Source of the DNA: Bacteroidales bacterium UBA4360
Lineage (GTDB): Bacteria; Bacteroidota; Bacteroidia; Bacteroidales; UBA932
Direction of reading: 5' to 3'
NCBI GenBank assembly: GCA_002393945.1
Contig: DGSO01000020.1
Location: 1 to 64,000, forward strand
Length of the DNA: 64,000 nt
Below, in pieces: positions 1 to 7,458 of the stretch. Every line of letters starts with the position of its first letter. Positions within the stretch are counted from its first letter, which is position 1. The notes beneath the pieces are model-generated. The model saw nothing but the letters and a program-made list of their open reading frames with translations, was not told the origin of the DNA and did no database searches. Both the position numbers and the translations under genes were made by a program.

Positions 1-2
1 CT

Positions 3-524
3 TTATCGTTTGATTTCCAATCTTAGGACTCTCATCGGCCGGTCGGAACCGGCGAGAGACTCATCTACACAGGTTTCGCCGGTTGGAACGAAGCCGCATT
101 TTTCCATGACGCGGCCGCTGGCAGGATTGTCTATGAAGTGACTGCTGATCAGCGACTTGATGTCCGTTGTGCGGTGGATATTGTCGATCATCAATCGCAA
201 GGCTTCCGTACAAATGCCCTGATTCCAAAAGGGTTTTCCCACCCAGTAGCCCACCAGGGGCTCGCCCTCGCGGGACGGGAGATTGTTGCCCTCACAAGGC
301 AGATAGCCCATGGCACCGATGGCTTCCCCCGACTCCTTGAGTTCTATTGCCCAAGTGGTGTCGTTGTTGAAAATGGACCTGATTACTTCCAGGCTTTCCT
401 CCACGGATTTATGCGGCGGCCAGCCGGCGCGCGGCCCGACGTCCGGGTCGGATGCATATTCGAACAACGCTTCAGCGTCAGATTCACGCCACGGACGCAA
501 AATGATTCTATTTGTCTCCATCAT
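3..524 (-). CDS. GNAT N-acetyltransferase, RimJ/RimL type
   Basis: A 173-residue GNAT-fold enzyme expected to transfer an acetyl group from acetyl-CoA to an amine; the substrate cannot be read from sequence. The N-terminus (TNRIILRPWRESDAEALFEY) is the usual RimJ/RimL opening, and the GYWVGKPFWNQGICTEAL stretch near residue 92 is the acetyl-CoA-binding region, followed by the typical NPASGRVMEKCGF segment. The first ATG overlaps the stop of the upstream acetyltransferase by ATGA, which supports this start and translational coupling. A second Met follows immediately. The gene is complete; its stop lies at the left edge of the window. Confidence 0.85.
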   Translation of the reverse strand: MMETNRIILRPWRESDAEALFEYASDPDVGPRAGWPPHKSVEESLEVIRSIFNNDTTWAIELKESGEAIGAMGYLPCEGNNLPSREGEPLVGYWVGKPFWNQGICTEALRLMIDNIHRTTDIKSLISSHFIDNPASGRVMEKCGFVPTGETCVDESLAGSDRPMRVLRLEIKR

Positions 525-1159
525 TCTTCGTACCCCAATTGTCCGGGCAGCCGGAGTTTCTGTTTCGGCGGGAAGGTGGCCTCGTAGGCTTCGAAGGCCT
601 CGGGGTTCTCGTCGGCGACGAAATAGCCCTTAGGCGGGCAGTAGGTTGCCTCACTAATGCCGTTGGCCTTCAGCCAGCCGGGGATCAGTTCCTGGGCCAG
701 GAAGAAGGGTACTTCCTTGTCGCGCGGCATATCGTGATAGTGGATGCCCAGGCGGCTGGCGAGTCCAAAACCTGCGTGCTTGTAAAAGTCGATGTTGCCC
801 TCCATGCAGAGGAAGCCGACACCCATCTTGCGGGCCCGCTCAAGTGCATACCGCAGCAGCTTCAGCCCGTAGCCCTTGCGCTTGTAGTCAGGGTGGATGC
901 TGATGGGGCCGAAGGTCCAGGAAGGCTTGCGCGTGCCGTCATCCAGCATCAATTCAGCCTTGGAGAACATCACGTGGCCTATAAGCTGGCCATCCTCTTC
1001 CATTACGAAATCCAGCTCTGGGATGAAGTCCGGACTCTTCCGGTACCGGTTCAGCACATAGTGCTCCGTGCAACCGGGGCGATATACATTCCAAAATGCC
1101 TCCCGCGTGAGGTTTTCCACCTCGCGGTAGTCGGCAGGGGTTTCAAGTCTGATAGTCAT
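521..1159 (-). CDS. GNAT N-acetyltransferase, YhbS-like
   Basis: A 212-residue predicted N-acetyltransferase. The core is in the first 140 residues: FGPISIHPDYKRKGYGLKLL (about 84-103) carries the R/Q-x-x-G-x-G/A-like acetyl-CoA phosphate-binding loop, and the stretch ending FYKHAGFGL is the end of the GNAT fold. The C-terminal 70 residues resemble the extension of YhbS-type enzymes acting on small molecules or proteins; substrate unknown. It is coupled to the downstream acetyltransferase through an ATGA overlap. A -7-like box lies only 5 nt upstream of the ATG. Confidence 0.85.
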   Translation of the reverse strand: MTIRLETPADYREVENLTREAFWNVYRPGCTEHYVLNRYRKSPDFIPELDFVMEEDGQLIGHVMFSKAELMLDDGTRKPSWTFGPISIHPDYKRKGYGLKLLRYALERARKMGVGFLCMEGNIDFYKHAGFGLASRLGIHYHDMPRDKEVPFFLAQELIPGWLKANGISEATYCPPKGYFVADENPEAFEAYEATFPPKQKLRLPGQLGYEE

Positions 1160-1164
1160 AAAGT

Positions 1165-1172
1165 CAAAATTA
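1165..1172 (-). promoter_or_regulatory. -7 box for the acetyltransferase pair
   Basis: TAATTTTG on the minus strand fits the Bacteroidetes -7 consensus TAnnTTTG. It ends 5 nt before the ATG at 1159, so a transcript from it would be nearly leaderless. No good -33 box is seen. Confidence 0.45.
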
Positions 1173-1180
1173 CGAAGTTT

Positions 1181-3571
1181 TTACATTCTGGCCTTGCTGT
1201 CGGCGCCGGCGCCGGTGCCCCGGTACTTGCTCTGGGCCGTGTTGAAGTTATAACGGACGGAGAGTTTCACCTTCTGCGTATCCATCCGGTTGGTCTGCAT
1301 GATGGTGTGGCTGCCGAAGTCGGAATAGGGGCTGAAAAATGCGTTGCGCGTAAGGTCTGCTCCTTCAAGACGAACGACAAGCGAACCGTCACGGAGGAGC
1401 GTCTTCTGCACGGCGACAGTGAGGTCAACGAACCAGTTGGTCATATAAAGGTTCCGGGAGTAGCCGGGACTCATAAACACGCTTCCCAGCTCGAACTGCC
1501 ATCCTCCCTTCACGGTGAAGGTATTGAAAAGCTGGGCAAAGAAGATGGGCTTATCGTTGAACGTTGTTACGCGAATGCCGGATGCTTCACGGGGATCCGG
1601 GGCATTTATTGTGAACCACTGAGGCAGGACGCCTATTGTATAATTCATATTCCAGGGGCCCACGGTAGGTGTCAGGTTCACATAGGCCGCCATCATGCGG
1701 AAAGGCGTTTCAATGTTACGGGGCTTCACCAGCACTACGCCTTCGGCACCGTAAGGAGCCGACCAGGTGACGATGGCATCGTCCGTGCGGGAATAATTCA
1801 ACATAACTGTGATATACTTCCACACTGCTGTAAGGCCGATGTTATGGGACAGCTCCGGCTGCAACTGGGAATTGCCGCTCTGCCAGATATATCGGCTGTT
1901 ATAGCGTATTGCACTGGACAGATTCCCATAATGAGGCCGGCTGGTCTTGGCGCTGTAATTCAGCATTACCTGGACAGGGTTCTGCGTTTTCGCTCCTATC
2001 ATCCCCGCATAGGAAATGTTGGGGAACCAGTTGCCGTAGTTACGGGAAAGATTGTTTGCCGGGGTTACGGCATCTTCATAGGCGTAGAGCACGTATTCAT
2101 AACGCACTCCGGCACCGAACTGGCCGACATCGGGTATGTAGCAAGCGTAAGAAGTGAAACCGGCAATATTATCCTCTTTAATAGACGCTTCCGAGGCAGG
2201 GATACCGATACCATCCACTTTATAATTGTCTGTGCGTCGTGAGAAAGTCTCTTCGGTCCCCACCTGCAACTGACCCTTCCAGACAGGATACGACAGTACC
2301 GCCTTGGCTGCATACATGCGCCCGGCATTTGTGCTGCCGCTCTGGATGGCGGCATTGTGCGTCATATCGCTCGTTTCCATCGATACGGATTTGGAACTGT
2401 CGTCCGTGCCGTAATAGTCCAGGTTGATGTCAATGCCCAGCTTTCCCGCAACGAGGCCGTTGTAATAAAGGTTGGCACCCAGGTTGTACGGCGTCCATTC
2501 ACCCATCGTATCATCGGACATCGTGGTGAGCTTATCCACCAGCGTGCCGTTCTCGAACACATTGTCATTCACCTCCGTGTGCACGTTGTAAGTCAGATGC
2601 CGGCCCCATTCCACCTTGCCGCCCAGGAAATGGTTGTCTGCCATCTGCCAATTCACGCCGGCGTTTCCATAGATGGTGCTGCCGATGTATTCGTTCAGGA
2701 GCGTCCCCTTGTTCTCGAAGAGCCAGTCATCCCCGGCGGCGGTCCGTCCGAAGGTCTGTTTTTCCAGATAGCTCTCCTGGCGGGAAGTGTTGCGTGCATA
2801 GTTGACACCACCAAAGAAGTCCAACCCGCCCGTGCGGTAGTTCACGTTGATGGCGCCGAAGGGGTCATTCCCCTTGGCCCAGCGCAGGGACTGCGCGTCG
2901 GAGGCGTTCAAATTGAAGCCGAAGCCATCGCCCTGGCGTCGGATGGTGCGAATGCGCACCACCGCCCGCACCGTGGCGTCGTATTGGGCACCGGGGTTGG
3001 TAATCACCTCGACGCTCTGGATCTCGTTGCTCTGCAGGCGGTCCAGTTCGGAGGCGTCGCTCACGCGCCGTCCGTTGATATAGACCATCGGCGAGCCTTT
3101 GCCAATTACCTCCAGGCCGTTCTGGCTTTTGATGAGGCCAGGCGTCTTGGCTAGGACGTCTTTGGCACTGCCCGCATTCTCCAGCACGGAACCGCGTACA
3201 TTCGTCTGCAATCCCTCCCCCGTGAGCTTTGTCTTGGGCATAACGGCGCTTGCCACAGCCCCTTCCAGCGTCTGCGTATCATCGGACAGGGTAATCACCG
3301 CGCCGTCCACGGGCGCCAGGTACACCGTCTTGTATCCCAGCATGGCCACCATCATGATACCGTCCGTCTCACTGGTTACTATATTGAAGGTGCCGTCCTG
3401 TTGAGTCACCGCGCCACATACTACGGTAGAGTCGGTCTGGGAGAGCACGGCCACGTTGGCGTATGGAATCGGATCACCCCTCTCATCCACCACTTTTCCC
3501 TTCCAGTCGCCCTTCGCCAGTGCGGTAATCGCAACCCCGGTGAGCATTAACAAAACAATCAGTCTTTTCAT
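1181..3571 (-). CDS. Outer-membrane beta-barrel protein with carboxypeptidase-regulatory-like domain
   Basis: A 796-residue outer-membrane protein of the TonB-receptor-like 'outer membrane beta-barrel' group of Bacteroidetes. It has a Sec signal peptide (residues 1-19), a carboxypeptidase-regulatory-like beta-sandwich (about 22-100, beginning GKVVDERGDPIPYANV), a plug-like segment (about 115-210, with VYINGRRV and SVEVITNPGAQYDA), then a large barrel. It likely moves or binds a ligand at the outer membrane; the ligand is unknown. It is divergent from a regulator across a 163-nt region rich in TGGACA repeats, so that regulator is the obvious candidate controller (inference). Confidence 0.85.
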   Translation of the reverse strand: MKRLIVLLMLTGVAITALAKGDWKGKVVDERGDPIPYANVAVLSQTDSTVVCGAVTQQDGTFNIVTSETDGIMMVAMLGYKTVYLAPVDGAVITLSDDTQTLEGAVASAVMPKTKLTGEGLQTNVRGSVLENAGSAKDVLAKTPGLIKSQNGLEVIGKGSPMVYINGRRVSDASELDRLQSNEIQSVEVITNPGAQYDATVRAVVRIRTIRRQGDGFGFNLNASDAQSLRWAKGNDPFGAINVNYRTGGLDFFGGVNYARNTSRQESYLEKQTFGRTAAGDDWLFENKGTLLNEYIGSTIYGNAGVNWQMADNHFLGGKVEWGRHLTYNVHTEVNDNVFENGTLVDKLTTMSDDTMGEWTPYNLGANLYYNGLVAGKLGIDINLDYYGTDDSSKSVSMETSDMTHNAAIQSGSTNAGRMYAAKAVLSYPVWKGQLQVGTEETFSRRTDNYKVDGIGIPASEASIKEDNIAGFTSYACYIPDVGQFGAGVRYEYVLYAYEDAVTPANNLSRNYGNWFPNISYAGMIGAKTQNPVQVMLNYSAKTSRPHYGNLSSAIRYNSRYIWQSGNSQLQPELSHNIGLTAVWKYITVMLNYSRTDDAIVTWSAPYGAEGVVLVKPRNIETPFRMMAAYVNLTPTVGPWNMNYTIGVLPQWFTINAPDPREASGIRVTTFNDKPIFFAQLFNTFTVKGGWQFELGSVFMSPGYSRNLYMTNWFVDLTVAVQKTLLRDGSLVVRLEGADLTRNAFFSPYSDFGSHTIMQTNRMDTQKVKLSVRYNFNTAQSKYRGTGAGADSKARM

Positions 3572-3573
3572 CG

Positions 3574-3685
3574 TTTGTCCATGTTTTTACGGATGCAAAG
3601 TTAGCGTATCCAGCGTTCCGAAATTAAAATTAATATGGACAAATATGTGGACAATTGCGCATAATTACCAAAATCTGGTTGGACA
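3574..3685. promoter_or_regulatory. Cluster of TGGACA/TGTCCA repeats (operator candidates)
   Basis: The divergent intergenic region holds TGGACA at 3636-3641, 3648-3653 and 3680-3685 and the inverse TGTCCA at 3576-3581. The nine bases at 3574-3582 (TTTGTCCAT) are the exact reverse complement of 3635-3643. The first two direct copies are 12 bp apart. The cluster spans both divergent promoters and fits operator sites for the adjacent regulator; binding is inferred, not shown. Confidence 0.4.
3596..3603 (-). promoter_or_regulatory. -7 box for the outer-membrane barrel gene
   Basis: TAACTTTG on the minus strand matches the Bacteroidetes -7 consensus exactly, 24 nt before the ATG at 3571. The -33 region is only weakly conserved. 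Confidence 0.6.
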
Positions 3686-3700
3686 TTCCCACCATTTGCT

Positions 3701-3708
3701 TATTTTTG
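3701..3708 (+). promoter_or_regulatory. -7 box for the TetR-like regulator
   Basis: TATTTTTG matches TAnnTTTG 26 nt before the ATG at 3735. A TTGG at 3679-3682 lies 18 nt upstream as a possible -33 element and overlaps the third TGGACA repeat, which would suit autorepression. Confidence 0.55.
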
Positions 3709-3734
3709 TATGAAAATGATTCGGAACATCGATT

Positions 3735-4658
3735 ATGGCAAGACCGGTTACTGTCACAAAAGAAAGGATCCTTTCCGCAGCCCTTGACCTGGTGCGCTTC
3801 GGAGGTCCTTCGGCCCTTACGGCCCGCAGCCTTTGTACGCGCCTTGACTGCGGCGCCAATGCCATCTTCACTTCTTTCGGATCCATTCAAGGAGTCAGGG
3901 ACGCTGTCCGGGAAGAAGCCCGGAAACTGTATCGGAAACGGGTGGGCGATGGCTTTGCGCTTAATCCTCCTTTCAAAGGTTTTGGCATAGCCTTTATCTG
4001 GTTCGCCATGGACGAGCCCTATCTATTCTCCATGATTATGGAATCCCGGACGCAACCCGCTTCCTACAAGGACTACATTGATTCCCACGTGGGTTTCAAG
4101 GCGGAGTGCCTTTCCGCGATAGCTGGCACCTTCGGCCTGCATGGAAAAGATGCAGAAACGCTCTACTATCAACTCATTTTGGTGGCTATCGGCCTTGCAT
4201 CTACCTGCACCGACGGGAAAAGTCCGCTCACCATCCCTCAAGCCAGCGAAATCCTCGGCAAAAATGTCAGGGCATTCCTGATGGTCATCCGCGCCGGAGC
4301 CGACGAACGGGAAAAATACGTACCCCGGGCGGGAATAGGCCCCGGCGGTGACGTGGACTCTTATGCCATGATGCAATCGCTGGCGGGACAAAACCATCTG
4401 CTGGAGCAGCTTCACGCCGCTCCCCGATACATCCAGGACGGAGAATGGGTGGAATTGGAACGCGTGCTCCGTAATTCCTTCAATCTTACCTTCGAATCCC
4501 TCCAATCAGCATACCCGGGACTCACAAAAGGAGACATCCGTACATACATCCTTTCTCACCTGCAATTCTCCGTATCCGAGCAGGCCGTCCTGCTGGGAAT
4601 CTCACCCGCCTCCGTCACCAAAGCCCGCCAGCGGCTCAAAGCTAAAATGCGGACGTAA
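3735..4658 (+). CDS. TetR-like regulator with a second C-terminal helix-turn-helix
   Basis: A 307-residue transcription factor. Residues 1-60 (VTVTKERILSAALDLVRFGG, then ARSLCTRLDCGANAIFTSFG) form a TetR/AcrR-type DNA-binding domain. The middle, about 75-200, is helical and could be the ligand/dimer domain. The last 60 residues (TKGDIRTYILSHLQFSVSEQ, then LLGISPASVTKARQRLK) look like a LuxR/sigma-region-4-type helix-turn-helix of the kind that ends many Bacteroidetes regulators. TetR proteins are usually about 200 residues, so the C-terminal third is extra. It is divergent from the outer-membrane barrel gene; TGGACA repeats between them are candidate sites. Confidence 0.75.
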   Translation: MARPVTVTKERILSAALDLVRFGGPSALTARSLCTRLDCGANAIFTSFGSIQGVRDAVREEARKLYRKRVGDGFALNPPFKGFGIAFIWFAMDEPYLFSMIMESRTQPASYKDYIDSHVGFKAECLSAIAGTFGLHGKDAETLYYQLILVAIGLASTCTDGKSPLTIPQASEILGKNVRAFLMVIRAGADEREKYVPRAGIGPGGDVDSYAMMQSLAGQNHLLEQLHAAPRYIQDGEWVELERVLRNSFNLTFESLQSAYPGLTKGDIRTYILSHLQFSVSEQAVLLGISPASVTKARQRLKAKMRT

Positions 4659-4727
4659 GGAATACTCTTCTCCCATTGTCCCTTTCCCCGACAAAGGCAC
4701 AGGACTTCTTTCCCCGGAAAAAATACT

Positions 4728-4735
4728 TAAATTTG
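4728..4735 (+). promoter_or_regulatory. -7 box for the VTT protein/flavoprotein operon
   Basis: TAAATTTG matches the TAnnTTTG consensus 24 nt before the ATG at 4760. No convincing -33 box is seen. Confidence 0.5.
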
Positions 4736-4759
4736 TGACTTCAAACAGATTGTGCCGCA

Positions 4760-5233
4760 ATGTCATTTTTGATAGTCATAACAGACCTTTTGGAACGCCT
4801 GCCAGACCTGGGGGCATGGGGCTTATGGGGCCTGTTTATAGGGACTTTCCTGGCTGCGACAGTGGTGCCTTTCAGTGCCGATGTCCTGTACATTACGATG
4901 CTGCAGATGACATCCAACCCATGGGCATGCCTGGCTGTTGCCGTAGCGGGGAACTGGCTTGGCAACCTCACAACCTTCGGCCTTGGCTGGATAGGCCGAT
5001 GGGATTGGATAGAGAAACTCTTCAAGGTTGACCGCGCCAAACTGGAGAAGCATAAAGTCTATATCGACAAATACGGCATCTGGCTGGCCCTGATCAGCTG
5101 GGTCCCTGTAGTTGGCGACATATTTTCCATCGCACTGGGTTTCTACAAGACCAATCCCTGGCTTGCGGCCCTTCTCTTCCTCGTCGGCAGAACGCTCCGC
5201 TTCCTCGTGTGGACCCTTCTGCTGGGTGTGTGA
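4760..5233 (+). CDS. VTT-domain (YqaA/DedA-like) membrane protein
   Basis: A 157-residue integral inner-membrane protein of the SNARE-associated/VTT superfamily, close to YqaA. It has about four hydrophobic segments and the family signature F-P-F-S-A-D-V-L after TM1 (TVVPFSADVLYI), a G-N-W-x-G-N loop, and a conserved SWVPVVGDIFSIALGF re-entrant segment. VTT proteins are linked to lipid scrambling or membrane homeostasis; the role here is not known. The next gene begins shortly downstream, so the two are probably cotranscribed. Confidence 0.75.
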   Translation: MSFLIVITDLLERLPDLGAWGLWGLFIGTFLAATVVPFSADVLYITMLQMTSNPWACLAVAVAGNWLGNLTTFGLGWIGRWDWIEKLFKVDRAKLEKHKVYIDKYGIWLALISWVPVVGDIFSIALGFYKTNPWLAALLFLVGRTLRFLVWTLLLGV

Positions 5234-5266
5234 CAGTTATATTTGATACTTGAAATCGTGGACGAT

Positions 5267-6718
5267 ATGGTGAGAGTAATCGTAATAGGAGCAGGCATTT
5301 CCGGACTCACTGCCGCTATATATACCAGGCGCGCCGGATGCGAAACAGTGATACTGGAAAAGTGCGTCAATCCCGGAGGCGTATCCACCAGCTGGACCCG
5401 CAGAGGATATACATTTGAAGGCGGTATCCACTGGCTCATAGGATCGATTGACGCCATCCCGCTCCACAACATCTGGAAAGAAACAGGAGCCCTTCAGGAC
5501 AACAACCCAGTGTTCTTCAAAGATCCCGTCTATACGCTGATAGACGGGCAGGACAGGATCCCCCTTTACCGTGACCTGCATGGACTGCCGATACACGGCC
5601 TCAGGGACAGGCTGGCCCTCTTGACTCTCAAGTTCCACGTTTGGTGCTTCCGGCATTTTCATCAGCCCATTAACGATATCCCGGGCCTCAAAGCGAGGAA
5701 ACCGCGTCCCTTCTCCGTCATGGAGTACATCCGCATGTTCCCCGCGGTTCTCATCACTCCGTTTCTGATGCTGCAGTCGGCAGGAAGCTATGCCCGGCGC
5801 TTTTCCAGCAGGCAGATACGCGCGCTTCTGGGCGCTGTAGTACAGCCCAACATCAACGCCCTTTCCCTCATCTATACCCTGAGCACCTTCTCCTCCGACG
5901 ACAGCGGCTATCCCTCCGGAGGCTCAGCCCGTATGGCAGGAAACATGGCCGATACTTTCATTTCCCTCGGAGGAAAAATCCATTACCGTACCACTGCGAC
6001 CACAATAGAAAAATCCGCCGACGGCTGGACCGTACGCACAGACGGCGAGGTCTACAATGCCGATGCTGTCATAGTCTCCGCCGATGCCCGTACCGCCATC
6101 GACAGGCTGTTTTCGGAACCAGTCAAAGATAAATGGGCAAGGAAAATGCGGAAAGGACTTGAAACGACGCAGTGCATGTTCATCGGCCTTGGGATAAAGC
6201 AGCCTCTCTCTGATTGGCCGCGCTCGATGCAGATAGTTCTCAGGAGTCCCTTCAGCGCAGCAGGCCTCAGTTACAGCACCCTGGTAGTGAACAATTACAA
6301 CCGTGAGCCGGAATTTGCACCTGAAGGCTGCACCGTGCTTACCTGTCTGCTGCACGGCCCCTCCTACGCTTTCTGGAAGAAGGCAAAGGAGAATGGAACG
6401 TATGCCATGGAAAAGCAGGCCGTCTTGGAAAGGTTCATCCTGGCCCTTGGCGAGATTATTCCTGAAATACAGGGCAACGTGGCTGTAACCGATATGGCTA
6501 CACCGCTCACCTATGAGCGCTACTGCTGCACATTCGAAGGAAGCTATATGAGTGACTGGCGCCCCCTCAAGGGCCTTTTCCATGCCCCTATTCGCTACAA
6601 GCACGGGCTTTATTTCACTGGTCAGCGCACTTTGTACTCAGGCGGTCTCCCGGTTGCGGCCCAATCCGGCAGAACAACCGCCCAGACCCTTTGCAAGGAC
6701 TTCGGGCTTGTCTTTTAG
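5267..6718 (+). CDS. FAD-dependent phytoene desaturase/isomerase-like oxidoreductase
   Basis: A 483-residue flavoprotein. The dinucleotide-binding motif VIGAGISGLTAA lies at residues 5-16 and is followed by an E-K (LEKCVNPGG) that binds the FAD ribose; GGIHWLIGS and the C-terminal YFTGQRTLYSGGLPVAAQSG closing motif are those of the carotenoid desaturase/isomerase and polyprenyl-oxidoreductase clan. The substrate is unknown; no phytoene synthase is nearby. I chose the ATG at 5267 because it sits directly before the Rossmann motif; an in-frame TTG at 5243 would add eight residues. The stop overlaps the convergent nucleotidyltransferase stop by four bases. Confidence 0.75.
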   Translation: MVRVIVIGAGISGLTAAIYTRRAGCETVILEKCVNPGGVSTSWTRRGYTFEGGIHWLIGSIDAIPLHNIWKETGALQDNNPVFFKDPVYTLIDGQDRIPLYRDLHGLPIHGLRDRLALLTLKFHVWCFRHFHQPINDIPGLKARKPRPFSVMEYIRMFPAVLITPFLMLQSAGSYARRFSSRQIRALLGAVVQPNINALSLIYTLSTFSSDDSGYPSGGSARMAGNMADTFISLGGKIHYRTTATTIEKSADGWTVRTDGEVYNADAVIVSADARTAIDRLFSEPVKDKWARKMRKGLETTQCMFIGLGIKQPLSDWPRSMQIVLRSPFSAAGLSYSTLVVNNYNREPEFAPEGCTVLTCLLHGPSYAFWKKAKENGTYAMEKQAVLERFILALGEIIPEIQGNVAVTDMATPLTYERYCCTFEGSYMSDWRPLKGLFHAPIRYKHGLYFTGQRTLYSGGLPVAAQSGRTTAQTLCKDFGLVF

Positions 6719-7458
6719 TGCTGCTCCAGCAGCGAAGCGCAGATTCTTTCCGCCTCGGGGAGAGTGTCGATTTTACCCACGTCCACAAGAGTCAGGTCTT
6801 CTTGAAGATGGCCGATAATGGGATAATCGGCACAGACTTTCAGGTAGAAATCGATGATAGGGAAACGGTCAGGGACATTGACCGAGTCAAAAACCTTGAA
6901 AATGTCCGGAGAGATGTTGTGTATTCCCGCAAAGGCATACTCTCGGCACGCTGCCGGATCCAAGTGCGGATATGGAGAGCGGACCTCGCCGGTGGCTTTA
7001 TCGGTCCATCCCAGCAGTCTCATCCCTTCATCGAAAAGAAGGTAGCGCCTGGTTTTCCTCTGACTCACCAAAAGGGTTGCCAGGGCATCTGAAGTCGTGC
7101 GCAGCGCAGGTATGTCGACGTTGGAAACGATGTCCACATTGTGAACGAGAAACGGCTCCGGGGCATCTTCCAGCAGAGGTCTTGCATGCCTTATCCCTCC
7201 CCCGGTTTCGAGCAGCTGAGCCGTCTCGTCGGAGATGCTGACACGAACGCCAAAATTATTGGAGGCCAAATATTCACGGATTTTGTTCGCAAAATGATGG
7301 ACATTGACTACGATATCGTCGTACCCGGCCGTCTTCAGGCGCATGATGGTATGATACAGCAGAGGCCTGCCGCATACAGGAACCAGCGCCTTGGGCATAG
7401 TGTCAGTTATTGGTTTAAGCCTGGTTCCCAGCCCGGCTGCGAATATCATGGCTTTCAT
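6715..7458 (-). CDS. murU: MurU-like sugar-1-phosphate nucleotidyltransferase
   Basis: A 247-residue nucleotidyltransferase. The N-terminal signature AAGLGTRLKPITDTMPKALV binds nucleotide and sugar phosphate, and VDIVSN supplies the metal-binding Asp. Length and context fit MurU, which makes UDP-MurNAc from MurNAc-1-phosphate and UTP in the Pseudomonas-type cell-wall salvage route; the wider family also includes mannose- and glucose-1-phosphate transferases, so specificity is inferred. The start overlaps the stop of the AmgK-like kinase by ATGA, and anmK is upstream in the same operon, which strengthens the salvage reading. Confidence 0.65.
   Translation of the reverse strand: MKAMIFAAGLGTRLKPITDTMPKALVPVCGRPLLYHTIMRLKTAGYDDIVVNVHHFANKIREYLASNNFGVRVSISDETAQLLETGGGIRHARPLLEDAPEPFLVHNVDIVSNVDIPALRTTSDALATLLVSQRKTRRYLLFDEGMRLLGWTDKATGEVRSPYPHLDPAACREYAFAGIHNISPDIFKVFDSVNVPDRFPIIDFYLKVCADYPIIGHLQEDLTLVDVGKIDTLPEAERICASLLEQH

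Noticed and set aside
512..2242. 576-residue plus-strand open frame across an acetyltransferase and the outer-membrane barrel gene
   Set aside because: It spans two real minus-strand genes, has no recognisable motif, and reflects high-GC antisense openness.
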